64,000 bases of DNA from assembly GCF_965214215.1 (NCBI RefSeq), contig NZ_CBDCBD010000002.1, forward strand, positions 62,001-126,000. The letters are read 5' to 3'. Below are positions 49,417 to 58,219 of the stretch, in pieces. The notes below the pieces were generated by a model that searched no databases, was not told the DNA's origin, and worked only from the letters and a program-made list of their open reading frames with translations. Each line of letters starts with the position of its first letter. The first letter of the stretch is position 1. This DNA is from Poriferisodalis sp965214215 (lineage in GTDB: Bacteria > Actinomycetota > Acidimicrobiia > Acidimicrobiales > Poriferisodalaceae). Position numbers and translations under genes: made by a program.

Positions 49417-50945
49417 GGCGGTGCAGATGCGTGAACGAGTCGGCCCTCGCTGCGGCACGCGGTCTGCAGGTTCGCCAGCCAATCGACGTCTGGAACCGGG
49501 CGCGTCATGACCGGATCCTCGCCGAACGCGGCCTCGAGTGCAGCAGCGATGCCCAACAGACGCCGATCGCTGTAGCTCGGGCCGACAAGCTGCAACCCGA
49601 ACGGCGTGCCTTGGCCGTCGCGCCCGCATGGCAGCGCCGTGGTGGGATGGCCGACCACGGTCAATGCCGCAGAGAGCCCGAGCCACGCCATGTAGTTGCG
49701 CACAGGTTCGCCGTCGATCTCGGCAGGGAACAGCTGATGCCAATCGAACGGCGGCACGCTGACCCCCGGGCAGATCAGCACGTCGAACTTGTCGAACAGC
49801 GCATCGGTCGCCCTGTACAGCTCCACCTGGCGTCGCCGGGCCTTGGCGATGTCGAGCACGGTGGTGCTCAGGGCCTCGTCGTAGGTAGCTCGGATGTTCG
49901 GGTTGAAGCCACCATCAGGTTTGTTTGCATGGGGGCCCGCAACGTCGGGGTCGAACTTGTGAATGCTGCGGTGGTATTGGGTGGCGAAGATGTCCGAGCG
50001 AAGCTGCCAGTCCACATCGAGCGCGTCGCTGAGGTCGAGATCGGCTTCTTCGGCTGATCCCACGATGCCGCTCAGCCGTTCGACCCGGTCGGCGAACACG
50101 CCACGCACAGCGTCGGACACCAGCAAGCCGCCCAAGTCGGCGCTCACACCTACCCGTAGCTTCCCGACGTCGGCCTCTGGGAGCTCGGCAAATCCGGAGG
50201 GGTCGAGCGGGAAGGCCATGGGATCGCGGCGAGCAGCCCGGTCGCGCCCTGCGATCACCGACAGCAGCAGCCCGACGTCGGCAACCGTTCGGGCCATCGG
50301 GCCTTGCACGCTGTAGTTGGTGCGCCCGATCGTGCGCTCGTCGTGGGCCACGGTGCCCGGCGTGGAGCGGTGAGCAGCAACTCCGCAGTAGGACGCCGGG
50401 ATACGCAGGCTGCCGCCATGGTCGGACCCGGTGGCAAGCGGCGTCATCCCGCACGACAGTGCGACTGCGGAGCCGCCCGAGCTGCCCCCGCAAGTCAGCG
50501 CGGGGTCGAACGGATTGCCGGTGGCACCGAACAGACGGTTCACGGTGTTGGCGCCGATGCTGAGCTCGGGCGTGTTGGTCTTGCCGATGATCACGGCGTC
50601 AGCCGCCCGAACCCGCGCCACAATGCCGTCGTCGGTATCGGGCACGTTTGCCGCGAAGGGCGCAGCCCCATACGTCGTGGTCAGGCCCGCGGTCGTCTGA
50701 ATGTCCTTGATCGCCACCGGCAGACCCGCCAGCGGCCCCAATTCGTCGCCACGGGAACGGGCATCGTCGATCGCGCGGGCCGTGGCGCGCGCCGCTTTGT
50801 CGTCACGAATGACGAGCGCATTGACCGCCTCGTCGATGGCATCTGCCCGTGCCAGGCAGGACTCCAGCAACTCGATCGCCGACAGGTCCCGGGCTGCCAA
50901 CAGCTCCCGCGCCCGCGTCGCAGACAGATCGCACGGCTCGCTCAT
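49410..50945 (-). CDS. Amidase signature enzyme
   Basis: 511 residues. Ser-cisSer-Lys triad visible: Lys in PVAIKDIQT, the GGSSGGSA loop and ATGSDHGGSLRIPA with the nucleophile Ser. Hydrolyses a linear amide; related to GatA-like amidases but no gatB or gatC nearby, so catabolic. ATG 50945 follows CACGCT at 7 nt. Completes a group with the DMFase-like and hydantoinase genes. Confidence 0.88.
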   Translation of the reverse strand: MSEPCDLSATRARELLAARDLSAIELLESCLARADAIDEAVNALVIRDDKAARATARAIDDARSRGDELGPLAGLPVAIKDIQTTAGLTTTYGAAPFAANVPDTDDGIVARVRAADAVIIGKTNTPELSIGANTVNRLFGATGNPFDPALTCGGSSGGSAVALSCGMTPLATGSDHGGSLRIPASYCGVAAHRSTPGTVAHDERTIGRTNYSVQGPMARTVADVGLLLSVIAGRDRAARRDPMAFPLDPSGFAELPEADVGKLRVGVSADLGGLLVSDAVRGVFADRVERLSGIVGSAEEADLDLSDALDVDWQLRSDIFATQYHRSIHKFDPDVAGPHANKPDGGFNPNIRATYDEALSTTVLDIAKARRRQVELYRATDALFDKFDVLICPGVSVPPFDWHQLFPAEIDGEPVRNYMAWLGLSAALTVVGHPTTALPCGRDGQGTPFGLQLVGPSYSDRRLLGIAAALEAAFGEDPVMTRPVPDVDWLANLQTACRSEGRLVHASAPPQ

Positions 50946-50952
50946 CTCCCGG

Positions 50953-50958
50953 AGCGTG
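50953..50958 (-). promoter_or_regulatory. -10 box of amidase gene
   Basis: CACGCT on minus, 7 nt before ATG 50945; divergent from the TAGTCT at 50999. Confidence 0.35.
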
Positions 50959-50998
50959 ACACATCGCCGGGCCCCGGGCTGCGCTTTGGCTGCATCGG

Positions 50999-51004
50999 TA
51001 GTCT
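50999..51004 (+). promoter_or_regulatory. -10 box of monooxygenase gene
   Basis: TAGTCT, 8 nt before ATG 51013. Confidence 0.45.
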
Positions 51005-51012
51005 GACCGGCC

Positions 51013-52638
51013 ATGAGCACCGGGGATGGGGTCGGCTCGAACGGTCACGAGCCGAGCGTTTACGACGTGGTGGTCGTAGGCGCGGGATTCGCCGGCATGT
51101 ACACGCTCTACACGCTGCGCGGGCTCGGTTTCGACGCTGTGGTGGTGGAAAGGGCCGACGACGTCGGCGGCACCTGGTACTGGAATCGGTACCCCGGTGC
51201 CCGCTGCGACGTCGAGTCGATGCAGTACTCCTACTCATTCGACCCCGAACTCGAACAGGAATGGGAATGGTCCGAGCGCTATTCCGGCCAGCCCGAGATC
51301 CTGCGATACGCCAACCACGTCGCCGACCGGTACGACCTGCGACGAGACATCCACTTCGAGACAACGGTCCAGCGGGTCGACTGGCACGACGATGCTTGCC
51401 GATGGGTGCTGCAGACCGACCGGGGCACGTACCGGGCGCGCTTCGTGGTGATGGCCACCGGCTGCTTGTCCACCACCAATGTCCCCAGATTTGATGGTGC
51501 CGAGACCTTCGCCGGACCGACATTTCACACGGGCAATTGGCCGCACGAAGGCGTCGAATTCAGCGGCCTGTCGGTGGGTGTGATCGGCACCGGCTCTTCA
51601 GCCGTGCAGGCCATCCCAGTCATCGCCGCGGAGTGCCGCGAGCTGACGGTGTTCCAGCGCACGCCGAACTACACGGTGCCGGCCCGCAACCAGCCGCTCG
51701 ATCCCGACGAGCAGGCTCACTGGAAGCAGAACTACCGCGAGCTGCGGGCCGAGATGTTCGCTCAGCGCGCGGCCATGATTCAGCGGCTGCCCGACATCGA
51801 AGACGCCGCCAAGGATTTGAGCGAGCAGGAATTCAACGAGCGCATGGAGGAACGGTGGGGGGTGGGCGGTTTCACCTTCTACCGCGCATTTGGCGACATC
51901 GTGCTCGATGCCGAATCGAACGAGCGAGTTGCCCAATTCGTCCGCGACAAGATCGGCGAAGTCGTCGATGACCCCGAGATGGCCGCGAAGCTCACCCCGC
52001 ACAACACCATCGCCTGCAAGCGCCCCTGCCTCGACACGAACTACTACGAGACGTTCAACCAGCCCCATGTCCATCTGGTCGATGTGTCCGAGACACCTAT
52101 CGAACGCATCTCGCCAGCGGGCGTGGTGGTGGACGGCCAGGAATACCCGGTCGACGCGATCGTGTACGCGACGGGATTCGACGCGATGACCGGGACGCTG
52201 CTGCGCATGAACATCACTGGTCGTGGCGGCGTACGGCTGGCCGACCATTGGGACGCCGGTCCACGCACCTACCTGGGACTCGGCGTGGCGGGCTTCCCGA
52301 ACATGTTCACCGTGTCGGGACCGGGCAGCCCATCGGTGCTGAGCAACATGATCCCGTCGATCGAGCAGCATGTCGACTGGATCGCCCGCTGCCTCACCGA
52401 TCTGCGCGAGCGCAGCACCACCACGATTGAGGCCGAGCCCGACGCCGAGGCCTACTGGGTGGACCACGTCAATGCCGTGGCCGACTTGACGCTGTACCCG
52501 ACGTGCAACTCGTGGTACCTGGGGGCAAACATTCCCGGCAAGACCCGAGTGTTCATGCCGCTGCCTGGCTTCCCGCCCTACGTTGAGATCTGCGAGGACG
52601 TGGCGTCCGACAACTACCGCGGCTTCGCCCTCGCCTAG
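51013..52638 (+). CDS. Baeyer-Villiger-type flavin monooxygenase
   Basis: 541 residues. FAD loop VVVVGAGFAGMYTLYTLRGLG near 20, NADPH loop VGVIGTGSSAVQAIPVIA near 195, and the class B fingerprint FAGPTFHTGNWP between them; also GTWYWNRYPGARCDVES, typical of cyclohexanone/steroid monooxygenases. Converts a ketone to an ester; substrate unknown. Head of a run with two acyl-CoA dehydrogenases, which suggests alicyclic or steroid-like breakdown. Confidence 0.9.
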   Translation: MSTGDGVGSNGHEPSVYDVVVVGAGFAGMYTLYTLRGLGFDAVVVERADDVGGTWYWNRYPGARCDVESMQYSYSFDPELEQEWEWSERYSGQPEILRYANHVADRYDLRRDIHFETTVQRVDWHDDACRWVLQTDRGTYRARFVVMATGCLSTTNVPRFDGAETFAGPTFHTGNWPHEGVEFSGLSVGVIGTGSSAVQAIPVIAAECRELTVFQRTPNYTVPARNQPLDPDEQAHWKQNYRELRAEMFAQRAAMIQRLPDIEDAAKDLSEQEFNERMEERWGVGGFTFYRAFGDIVLDAESNERVAQFVRDKIGEVVDDPEMAAKLTPHNTIACKRPCLDTNYYETFNQPHVHLVDVSETPIERISPAGVVVDGQEYPVDAIVYATGFDAMTGTLLRMNITGRGGVRLADHWDAGPRTYLGLGVAGFPNMFTVSGPGSPSVLSNMIPSIEQHVDWIARCLTDLRERSTTTIEAEPDAEAYWVDHVNAVADLTLYPTCNSWYLGANIPGKTRVFMPLPGFPPYVEICEDVASDNYRGFALA

Positions 52639-52665
52639 TCGCACCCATTCCGCGGAGACCTGCCG

Positions 52666-53817
52666 ATGAGATTCACGCCCACCGAATTGACCGGTCCGGA
52701 ACGTGACCTCCAAGCCGAGGTACGCGAGTTCCTGGCTGCCGAGCTGCCGCCCGGCAGCCACGAGCCGTGCTTGGGCATGGCTGCGGATCACGATCGCGAG
52801 TTCTCGGCCAAGATGGCCGCCCGGGGCTGGGTGGGCATGGCGCTGCCATCACGCTGGGGCGGCTCGGATCGCACGGCCGTGCAGCGCTTCATCGTGGTGG
52901 AGGAGATGCTGCGCTGGGGTGCCCCCGTCGGGCATCACTGGGTGGCCGATCGCCAGACCGGCAACGTGATCCTCAAGTTCGGCACCGATGAGCAGCGCGA
53001 GCGGTTTCTGGCGCCGATCTGCCGGGGCGAGCTGGGTTTCTCGATCGGCATGAGCGAGCCCGACAGCGGATCGGACCTGGCCTCGGTGTCGACCCGAGCC
53101 GAGCGGGCCGATGACGGCTGGATCGTCAACGGCACCAAGATCTGGACGTCGAACGCACACATGAACGACTGGTTCATCTGCCTGCTGCGCACCGCACCCA
53201 TGGAAGACGGCAACAAGCACGCGGGGCTGTCTCAGTTCCTGATCGACCTGAGTTCTCCCGGGCTCGAAATCAGCCCGATCCCGTTCCTCGACGGCAGCCA
53301 TCACTTCAACGAGGTGACCTTCCACGACGTCTTCGTGCCCGACATCAACGTGGTGGGCCAGCCAGGGATGGGCTGGCACCAGAACACCACCGAGATGGCC
53401 TATGAGCGCGGCGGGCCCGACCGCTGGCTGTCGCCTTTCTCGACGGTCGAGCAGTTGTTGCGCGAGGCCGCCGGCACGCCGATGCAAGACGCCGTGTCGG
53501 ACCTGTTCGGAGAGCTGGCAGCACGCTGGTGGGGCATCCGAAACCTGTCGCTGTCGGTGGCTCGGCTGATCGACGAGGGTGAAGCGCCGTCGGTGGAGTC
53601 GGCACTGGTCAAGGAGATGGGCACCCGCTACGAGCAGGAGGTCGTCGAGAAGCTGGTGCAGCTCATCGACGAGGAATACTCGCCCGCGTCGGAGTCATTG
53701 TTCGAGCGGTTGCTGGCCCAGTGCGTGGTGACCTTCCCCGGCAATACGATCCGAGGCGGCACCATCGAGATCCTGCGCTCGGTGGCCTCCAAGGGCCTCC
53801 AGGGGCTGCCGGTATGA
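52666..53817 (+). CDS. Acyl-CoA dehydrogenase (FadE-like, A)
   Basis: 383 residues, flavoprotein. ELGFSIGMSEPDSGSDLASV, VNGTKIWTSNAHMNDWF and TFPGNTIRGGTIEILRSVAS are family marks. The catalytic base is not at the usual Glu of medium-chain enzymes, as in many actinobacterial FadE pairs. Its stop overlaps the next acyl-CoA dehydrogenase by 4 nt; such pairs often form alpha2beta2 heterotetramers on steroid side chains. Confidence 0.88.
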   Translation: MRFTPTELTGPERDLQAEVREFLAAELPPGSHEPCLGMAADHDREFSAKMAARGWVGMALPSRWGGSDRTAVQRFIVVEEMLRWGAPVGHHWVADRQTGNVILKFGTDEQRERFLAPICRGELGFSIGMSEPDSGSDLASVSTRAERADDGWIVNGTKIWTSNAHMNDWFICLLRTAPMEDGNKHAGLSQFLIDLSSPGLEISPIPFLDGSHHFNEVTFHDVFVPDINVVGQPGMGWHQNTTEMAYERGGPDRWLSPFSTVEQLLREAAGTPMQDAVSDLFGELAARWWGIRNLSLSVARLIDEGEAPSVESALVKEMGTRYEQEVVEKLVQLIDEEYSPASESLFERLLAQCVVTFPGNTIRGGTIEILRSVASKGLQGLPV

Positions 53818-53851
53818 CGGCGGCCCCATCGACACAGACTGCCGGTATGAC
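53806..53851 (+). repeat. 33-bp-period duplication at the A/B dehydrogenase junction
   Basis: CTGCCGGTATGAC at 53806-53818 and again at 53839-53851. Both carry an in-frame ATG for the second gene; the first ATG overlaps the stop of the first gene. Adds 11 residues to the N terminus, the same period as in trpB. Confidence 0.8.
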
Positions 53852-54968
53852 CCAGAACAGCACTCCCGAGCCGGTTGTGGTCGACGAGCTGATCACCGAG
53901 ACGGCGGATCGTCTGTTCAGCGAGCTCTGCACCCATGAAGCAGTCCAGGCTGCCGAGGACAGCGGTGATGCACCAGATATCTGGGGGGCGTTCCGCGAGA
54001 CCGGCTTCGACCTGATCGCCGTGCCTGAAGACGCTGGTGGCTCGGGCGGCACGCTGGCTGAAGCCATCGAGGTGCTGCGGTTGGTCGGCTACCACTCAGC
54101 GCCGATCCCTGCTGCTGAGAACGGCATCCTCGGCGGCTGGCTGCTGGCCGAAGCCGGCATCGAGCGCCCCGACGGTCTGGTGACGGTCGTCCCGCCCCGA
54201 GCAGCCGAAGGTGGCTGGTCGGGAGGCAGCGCCTGCTCGGCCGAGGTGACCGGTGACGGCAGAGTCACGTTGACCGGCGAGGCCCACCGGGTCCCGTCGG
54301 CCCGCAGCGCAGAGACGATTGCGTGCGTCTGCGAATGCGACGGGCAGACCACCGTGGTCGCCGTGCCAACATCGGAGTGCGAGATCACGCCGCTGCCGAA
54401 CATGGCCGGCGAGCCCCGCGACACGGTCCGTTTCGACGGCGCAACGGGTCAGGCAGCGCCTGCGCCCGACGGTGTCGACGCGGCCGCACTGGCCGAGCGC
54501 GGCGCCCTGTCGAGGGTTGCCCTGATGGCCGGCGCCATCGAGAAGATGTGCCAGCTCACCGTCAGCTACACCAACGAGCGCGTCCAATTCGGTCGACCGG
54601 TGGCTCGCTTCCAGGCCGTGCAGCAGCATCTGGTGTGGGCAGCGCAGGACGCGGCGCTGGTGCGTATGGCCGCCGAAGTCGCAGCCAGGGAGGCCACCCG
54701 CGGCAGCGCTGCGTTCGAGATCGCGGCAGCCAAGCTCATCGCCAACCAGGCGGCCGCCCGGGCCACGAAGGCCTGCCACCAAGCCCACGGCGCCATGGGC
54801 ATGACCCAGGAGTACCCGCTGCATCATTTCAGTCGCCGGCTGTGGAGCTGGCGCAAGGAATACGGCTCGGACGCCCACTGGTCCGCGGTGCTCGGCAACA
54901 TGGCCACAGGCGTCGGCGCCGACGGCCTTTACCCCCTCATCACCTCCGGCACCTTGGCCCTACAGTGA
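53814..54968 (+). CDS. Acyl-CoA dehydrogenase (FadE-like, B)
   Basis: 384 residues. The N-terminal domain is degenerate compared with A, while the C-terminal part is typical: YTNERVQFGRPVARFQAVQQ, HQAHGAMGMTQEYPLH. Likely partner subunit of A. Start ATG 53814 (ATGA coupling) or ATG 53847. Its stop overlaps the -10 box of hicB. Confidence 0.88.
   Translation: MTAAPSTQTAGMTQNSTPEPVVVDELITETADRLFSELCTHEAVQAAEDSGDAPDIWGAFRETGFDLIAVPEDAGGSGGTLAEAIEVLRLVGYHSAPIPAAENGILGGWLLAEAGIERPDGLVTVVPPRAAEGGWSGGSACSAEVTGDGRVTLTGEAHRVPSARSAETIACVCECDGQTTVVAVPTSECEITPLPNMAGEPRDTVRFDGATGQAAPAPDGVDAAALAERGALSRVALMAGAIEKMCQLTVSYTNERVQFGRPVARFQAVQQHLVWAAQDAALVRMAAEVAAREATRGSAAFEIAAAKLIANQAAARATKACHQAHGAMGMTQEYPLHHFSRRLWSWRKEYGSDAHWSAVLGNMATGVGADGLYPLITSGTLALQ
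54961..54966 (+). promoter_or_regulatory. -10 box of hicBA
   Basis: TACAGT, 5 nt before GTG 54972; overlaps the last codons of the acyl-CoA dehydrogenase. Confidence 0.4.
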
Positions 54969-54971
54969 CTG

Positions 54972-55223
54972 GTGGGAGGCGCCGGTAGCGAGGTGGTTGT
55001 GTCGCCGACGAATTCTGAGATCATCTTCGAGGTCAGTGATGACGAAGTCGATGGCGGATACTCCGCCATCGCACTCGGGTACGGCATTCACACCCAGGCG
55101 GAGACGATCGAGGAAATGCGCGACAACGTCCGCGAGGCGGTTGAGTGCTACTTCGACGACGCGTTGACCCGTCCGAGCGTCGTTCGGTTGCACTTCGTCA
55201 GAGACGAAGTCCTGGCACTGTGA
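54972..55223 (+). CDS. hicB: HicB-like antitoxin
   Basis: 83 residues. HicB core: EIIFEVSDDEVDGGYSAIAL, followed by GIHTQAETIEEMRDNVREAV and a CYFDD segment. Neutralises HicA. GTG 54972 fits the -10 box 5 nt upstream; GTG 54993 is an alternative. No C-terminal DNA-binding domain is evident, so autoregulation may be weak. Stop overlaps hicA (GTGA). Confidence 0.82.
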   Translation: MGGAGSEVVVSPTNSEIIFEVSDDEVDGGYSAIALGYGIHTQAETIEEMRDNVREAVECYFDDALTRPSVVRLHFVRDEVLAL

Positions 55224-55462
55224 GGCTGCCCCGCGATGTGCGCGGGCGCGATCTGCAAGGTGCGCTCACCACATTGGGCTACCAAGTCACGCGTCGCCGC
55301 GGCTCTCACGTCCGAATCACGACGCAGGTCAATGGCGAGCATCACGAATTGATCCCAGATCACAACCCCATCAAGATCAAGACCCTGTCGAGCATTCTCA
55401 AAAGCGTCGCCGCTCATCACGACCTGACAGTCGATGAGCCAATGGAGATGCTCGACATCTGA
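55220..55462 (+). CDS. hicA: HicA mRNA interferase toxin
   Basis: 80 residues, small dsRBD-like toxin that cleaves mRNA. RRRGSHVRITT holds the catalytic His, then HELIPDHNPIKIKTLSSILK. GTG 55220 overlaps the hicB stop. The order hicB-hicA is the less common of the two. Confidence 0.82.
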   Translation: MRLPRDVRGRDLQGALTTLGYQVTRRRGSHVRITTQVNGEHHELIPDHNPIKIKTLSSILKSVAAHHDLTVDEPMEMLDI

Positions 55463-55518
55463 TCAGACCGGATCGCCGCTTATCGTCAGAGCGCCGGCTG
55501 AGACCGGGCATGGGCTGA

Positions 55519-55665
55519 GTGCAGTTGATCGGCATCCGGAGGCTTGCCGAGGAACAAGCACAACGTGTAGCGCTCAGGTCGCTGCTGCGTGACTGGGAAG
55601 CCGAGTCAGGTCCGGTCAATGAGGACATGGTTGCCGAGATGCAGCAGCGCTACTACAACCGATGA
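55519..55665 (+). CDS. vapB: VapB-like antitoxin
   Basis: 48 residues (VQLIGIRRLAEEQAQRVALR at the start, WEAESGPVNEDMVAEM later). Short helical protein whose stop overlaps the vapC start by 4 nt (ATGA), the normal position of the antitoxin. It lies right after an in-frame stop, so GTG 55519 is the first possible start. No clear family DNA-binding domain; identity rests on size and coupling. Confidence 0.6.
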   Translation: MQLIGIRRLAEEQAQRVALRSLLRDWEAESGPVNEDMVAEMQQRYYNR

Positions 55666-56042
55666 TCCTTGACGCAGGCGTCCTCATCGCGATCGATCGC
55701 GGCGCCACGCAGGCCCACGCGCATTTGATGACTGCTGAGCGCAACGGGGATGCCCTCCACACAACTTCCCCGGTTGCTGCACAGGTGTGGCGCAACGGAA
55801 GCCGGCAAGCCCGACTCGCACGAGCGCTCCAATCAATGACGCTGCACCCCTTCCTGCCCGGCGAGGTTGCCATGGTGGGCGAAACCCTTCGCAGATCGGG
55901 CACCGCCTACGTGGTCGACGCACATCTCTACGTGGTGGCAGAGCGAATCGGCCACGACATCGTGACTTCGGACGTCGACGATTTCGCGTCGCTTCGCACA
56001 ACGACAGCGCCGCATGCACCACGGGTGCTGGCTTGGCAGTGA
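55662..56042 (+). CDS. vapC: VapC-like PIN-domain toxin
   Basis: 126 residues, PIN ribonuclease. Acidic residues in MILDAGVLIAID, VVDAHLYVVAERIG and VTSDVDDF are in the right order. The second canonical Glu is Gln here (VAAQVWRNG), as in one actinobacterial VapC group. Coupled to vapB. Confidence 0.85.
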   Translation: MILDAGVLIAIDRGATQAHAHLMTAERNGDALHTTSPVAAQVWRNGSRQARLARALQSMTLHPFLPGEVAMVGETLRRSGTAYVVDAHLYVVAERIGHDIVTSDVDDFASLRTTTAPHAPRVLAWQ

Positions 56043-56115
56043 CCCAGCCCCGCTGAATTACGCCAGGATGCGGGCAGCGGTTGCGACCAGTCGAGCGCTT
56101 CGCGGGCGGCGCATC

Positions 56116-56121
56116 TACGCT
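56116..56121 (+). promoter_or_regulatory. -10 box of enoyl-CoA hydratase gene
   Basis: TACGCT, 6 nt before ATG 56128. Confidence 0.5.
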
Positions 56122-56127
56122 CGCCGC

Positions 56128-56961
56128 ATGAGCAGCAACAGCACAGTCGACAGCACTCTCGCCGAATTCGGACAGTACGGCGATGTCTCGGTGAAGCTGA
56201 GCGACGACCACGTGGCCGTCGTAGAGATTCAGCGGCCACCCAACAACTTTTTCGACTTGGAACTCATCGACGGCCTCGTCGCCGCGTTCGGCGATCTGGA
56301 CGAGGAGGACGGCTGCCGGGCGAGCGTGCTGTGCTCGGAAGGCAAGAACTTCTGTGCGGGCGCCCAGTTCGGATCTGATGGCCGCCGGGGCGGCGAAATT
56401 ACCGCCACCAACGCCGACGGCAGCCCGCGCCATCTGTACGACGCAGCCTTCGACCTGTTCTCCAAGCAGAAGCCGGTGGTGGGCGCCATCCAGGGCGCAG
56501 CGGTGGGCGGCGGCCTCGGCGTGGCCTGCTTCCCGGACTTTCGCATCGCGGCACCCGAGGCTCGCTTCACTGCCAACTTCGCCCGATTGGGCTTCCACCA
56601 CGGCTTCGGGCTCACCGTGACCCTGCCGATGCTGGTCGGCAACCAGCAGGCGCTGGATCTGCTCTACACCGGCCGCCGAGTGAAGGGCGACGAAGCTGTC
56701 GAACTCGGGCTAGCCGACAAGCTGGTGCCGCTCGACAACCTGCGCCAGGCCGCGTACGACTTCGCCTGCGAGATCGCCGGGTCGGCGCCGTTGGCCGTCG
56801 AATCGATCCGCAACACGATGCGGGGGCACCTCGCCGACGCCATCAAGGTCGCAACAGACAACGAGAAGGCCGAGCAGGACCGCCTGCGCACCACAAACGA
56901 CTGGCGTGAGGGAGTCAGCGCCATGAACGAGCGTCGTACGCCGAACTTCACCCGCAGCTGA
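56128..56961 (+). CDS. Enoyl-CoA hydratase/isomerase
   Basis: 277 residues, crotonase fold. Oxyanion-hole strand ASVLCSEGKNFCAGAQF and VGAIQGAAVGGGLGVACFPD; FARLGFHHGFGLT lies where one catalytic Glu of classical hydratases sits, so this member may be an isomerase or hydrolase. Its TGA overlaps the ATG of the next minicistron by 1 nt (TGATG). Confidence 0.87.
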   Translation: MSSNSTVDSTLAEFGQYGDVSVKLSDDHVAVVEIQRPPNNFFDLELIDGLVAAFGDLDEEDGCRASVLCSEGKNFCAGAQFGSDGRRGGEITATNADGSPRHLYDAAFDLFSKQKPVVGAIQGAAVGGGLGVACFPDFRIAAPEARFTANFARLGFHHGFGLTVTLPMLVGNQQALDLLYTGRRVKGDEAVELGLADKLVPLDNLRQAAYDFACEIAGSAPLAVESIRNTMRGHLADAIKVATDNEKAEQDRLRTTNDWREGVSAMNERRTPNFTRS

Positions 56962-57004
56962 TGCCGGGTCGCCCCGAAGTGCCCGACCGCACCCGCAGCT
57001 GATG
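56949..57004 (+). repeat. 41-bp-period duplication of the hydratase/dehydrogenase junction
   Basis: CACCCGCAGCTGATG at 56949-56963 and 56990-57004. Both copies contain TGATG, stop and start fused. Confidence 0.85.
56961..57002 (+). CDS. 13-codon bridging minicistron
   Basis: ATG 56961 shares its A with the hydratase stop; the frame MPGRPEVPDRTRS ends in TGA whose A is the first base of ATG 57002. It arises from the junction duplication and fits termination-reinitiation coupling. No other function proposed. Confidence 0.45.
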   Translation: MPGRPEVPDRTRS

Positions 57005-58219
57005 GCCGATCCCCCGTTGAAGGCAGCCACGCTTACCCCCGACGACATCCGGGCAGCGCTCGACGGACTGCTCGAGCGGCGCACCGAAGCGACCCGGCTG
57101 ACGTCGATGGGTGCTGGCAGCGACGACCTCGACAATGGTCGGGCGTATCTGGCGGCGACTGTCGAGGGCGGCTGGCACGTGCCGACCTGGCCTGCTGACC
57201 ATGGCGGCCGGGACGCGTCGCCCGCCGAGAACGCCCTCGTCGGCTCGGTGCTGCGCGAGTACGTCGTGCCCGACCTGTACCCGTTCGCGATCGGGCTGGG
57301 GATGGTGGGTCCCGCTCTGCTGGCACACGGAACCGCCGAACAGCAGCAGCGCTGGCTGCGTCCGATTGCTTCTGGTGCCGAGATCTGGTGCCAGATGTTC
57401 TCCGAGCCCGAAGCTGGCTCGGACCTCGCAAATGTGGCCCTCAGCGCCGAGCGGGACGGCGACGTGTGGCGCCTGGGCGGCCAGAAGACGTGGACCAGCC
57501 GGGCGATGTGGGCCGAATGGGGAATCTGCCTGGCCCGCACCGACCCCGCACAGCCCAAGCACAAAGGGCTGACGATGTTCGTGACCGCCATGGACGCACC
57601 TGGTGTCGACGTGCGGCCGCTGCGGCAGATGAACAACGACGCCCATTTCAGCGAAGTGTTCGTGGACGGCGCGGTCGTGGGTGACGAATGGCGGGTCGGC
57701 GATGTGGGCGAAGGCTGGCGCGTTGCCATGACGATTCTCTCGCACGAACGTGCCGGCGCCGGCAGCCGCGGCGGGGGCGACGGTGCGAAGCGGGGAGCAC
57801 GTATCCCGCCGTGGATCGCCGATCTGGTCGCGCTTGGCGCACTCGACGACAAGGTGAGACGGGACGAGGCCATGTCGATCTACGCTGCCGACATGGCGTC
57901 GCGCTGGACCGCGCAGAGGGCCTCCGACGAGGCTCGGTCGGGCGGCAGTCCTGGACCTGCTGGCAGCGGTGCGAAGCTGAGGACGGTGTCGTCGTACAAG
58001 CGGTGTGCCTACTTGGCGAATCGCGCAGCAGGAGCAGCAGGCATGCTCGAAGACGGCCACGGCTACATCGAGACGGTGACGGCACCGTCGATGTCGATAC
58101 GGGGCGGCACCGACGAGATCCAGCGCAACATCTTGGGAGAGCGAGTACTGGGCCTCCCCGGCGAACCCCGCCTCGACCGTGATGTGCCTTGGCGCGATTC
58201 CCGCAAGGGAATGCTGTGA
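57002..58219 (+). CDS. Acyl-CoA dehydrogenase (FadE-like, C)
   Basis: 405 residues. CQMFSEPEAGSDLANVA, LGGQKTWTSRAMWAEWG, then SMSIRGGTDEIQRNILGERVLGLP, full family set. Part of a hydratase-dehydrogenase-thioesterase run. Confidence 0.9.
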   Translation: MADPPLKAATLTPDDIRAALDGLLERRTEATRLTSMGAGSDDLDNGRAYLAATVEGGWHVPTWPADHGGRDASPAENALVGSVLREYVVPDLYPFAIGLGMVGPALLAHGTAEQQQRWLRPIASGAEIWCQMFSEPEAGSDLANVALSAERDGDVWRLGGQKTWTSRAMWAEWGICLARTDPAQPKHKGLTMFVTAMDAPGVDVRPLRQMNNDAHFSEVFVDGAVVGDEWRVGDVGEGWRVAMTILSHERAGAGSRGGGDGAKRGARIPPWIADLVALGALDDKVRRDEAMSIYAADMASRWTAQRASDEARSGGSPGPAGSGAKLRTVSSYKRCAYLANRAAGAAGMLEDGHGYIETVTAPSMSIRGGTDEIQRNILGERVLGLPGEPRLDRDVPWRDSRKGML

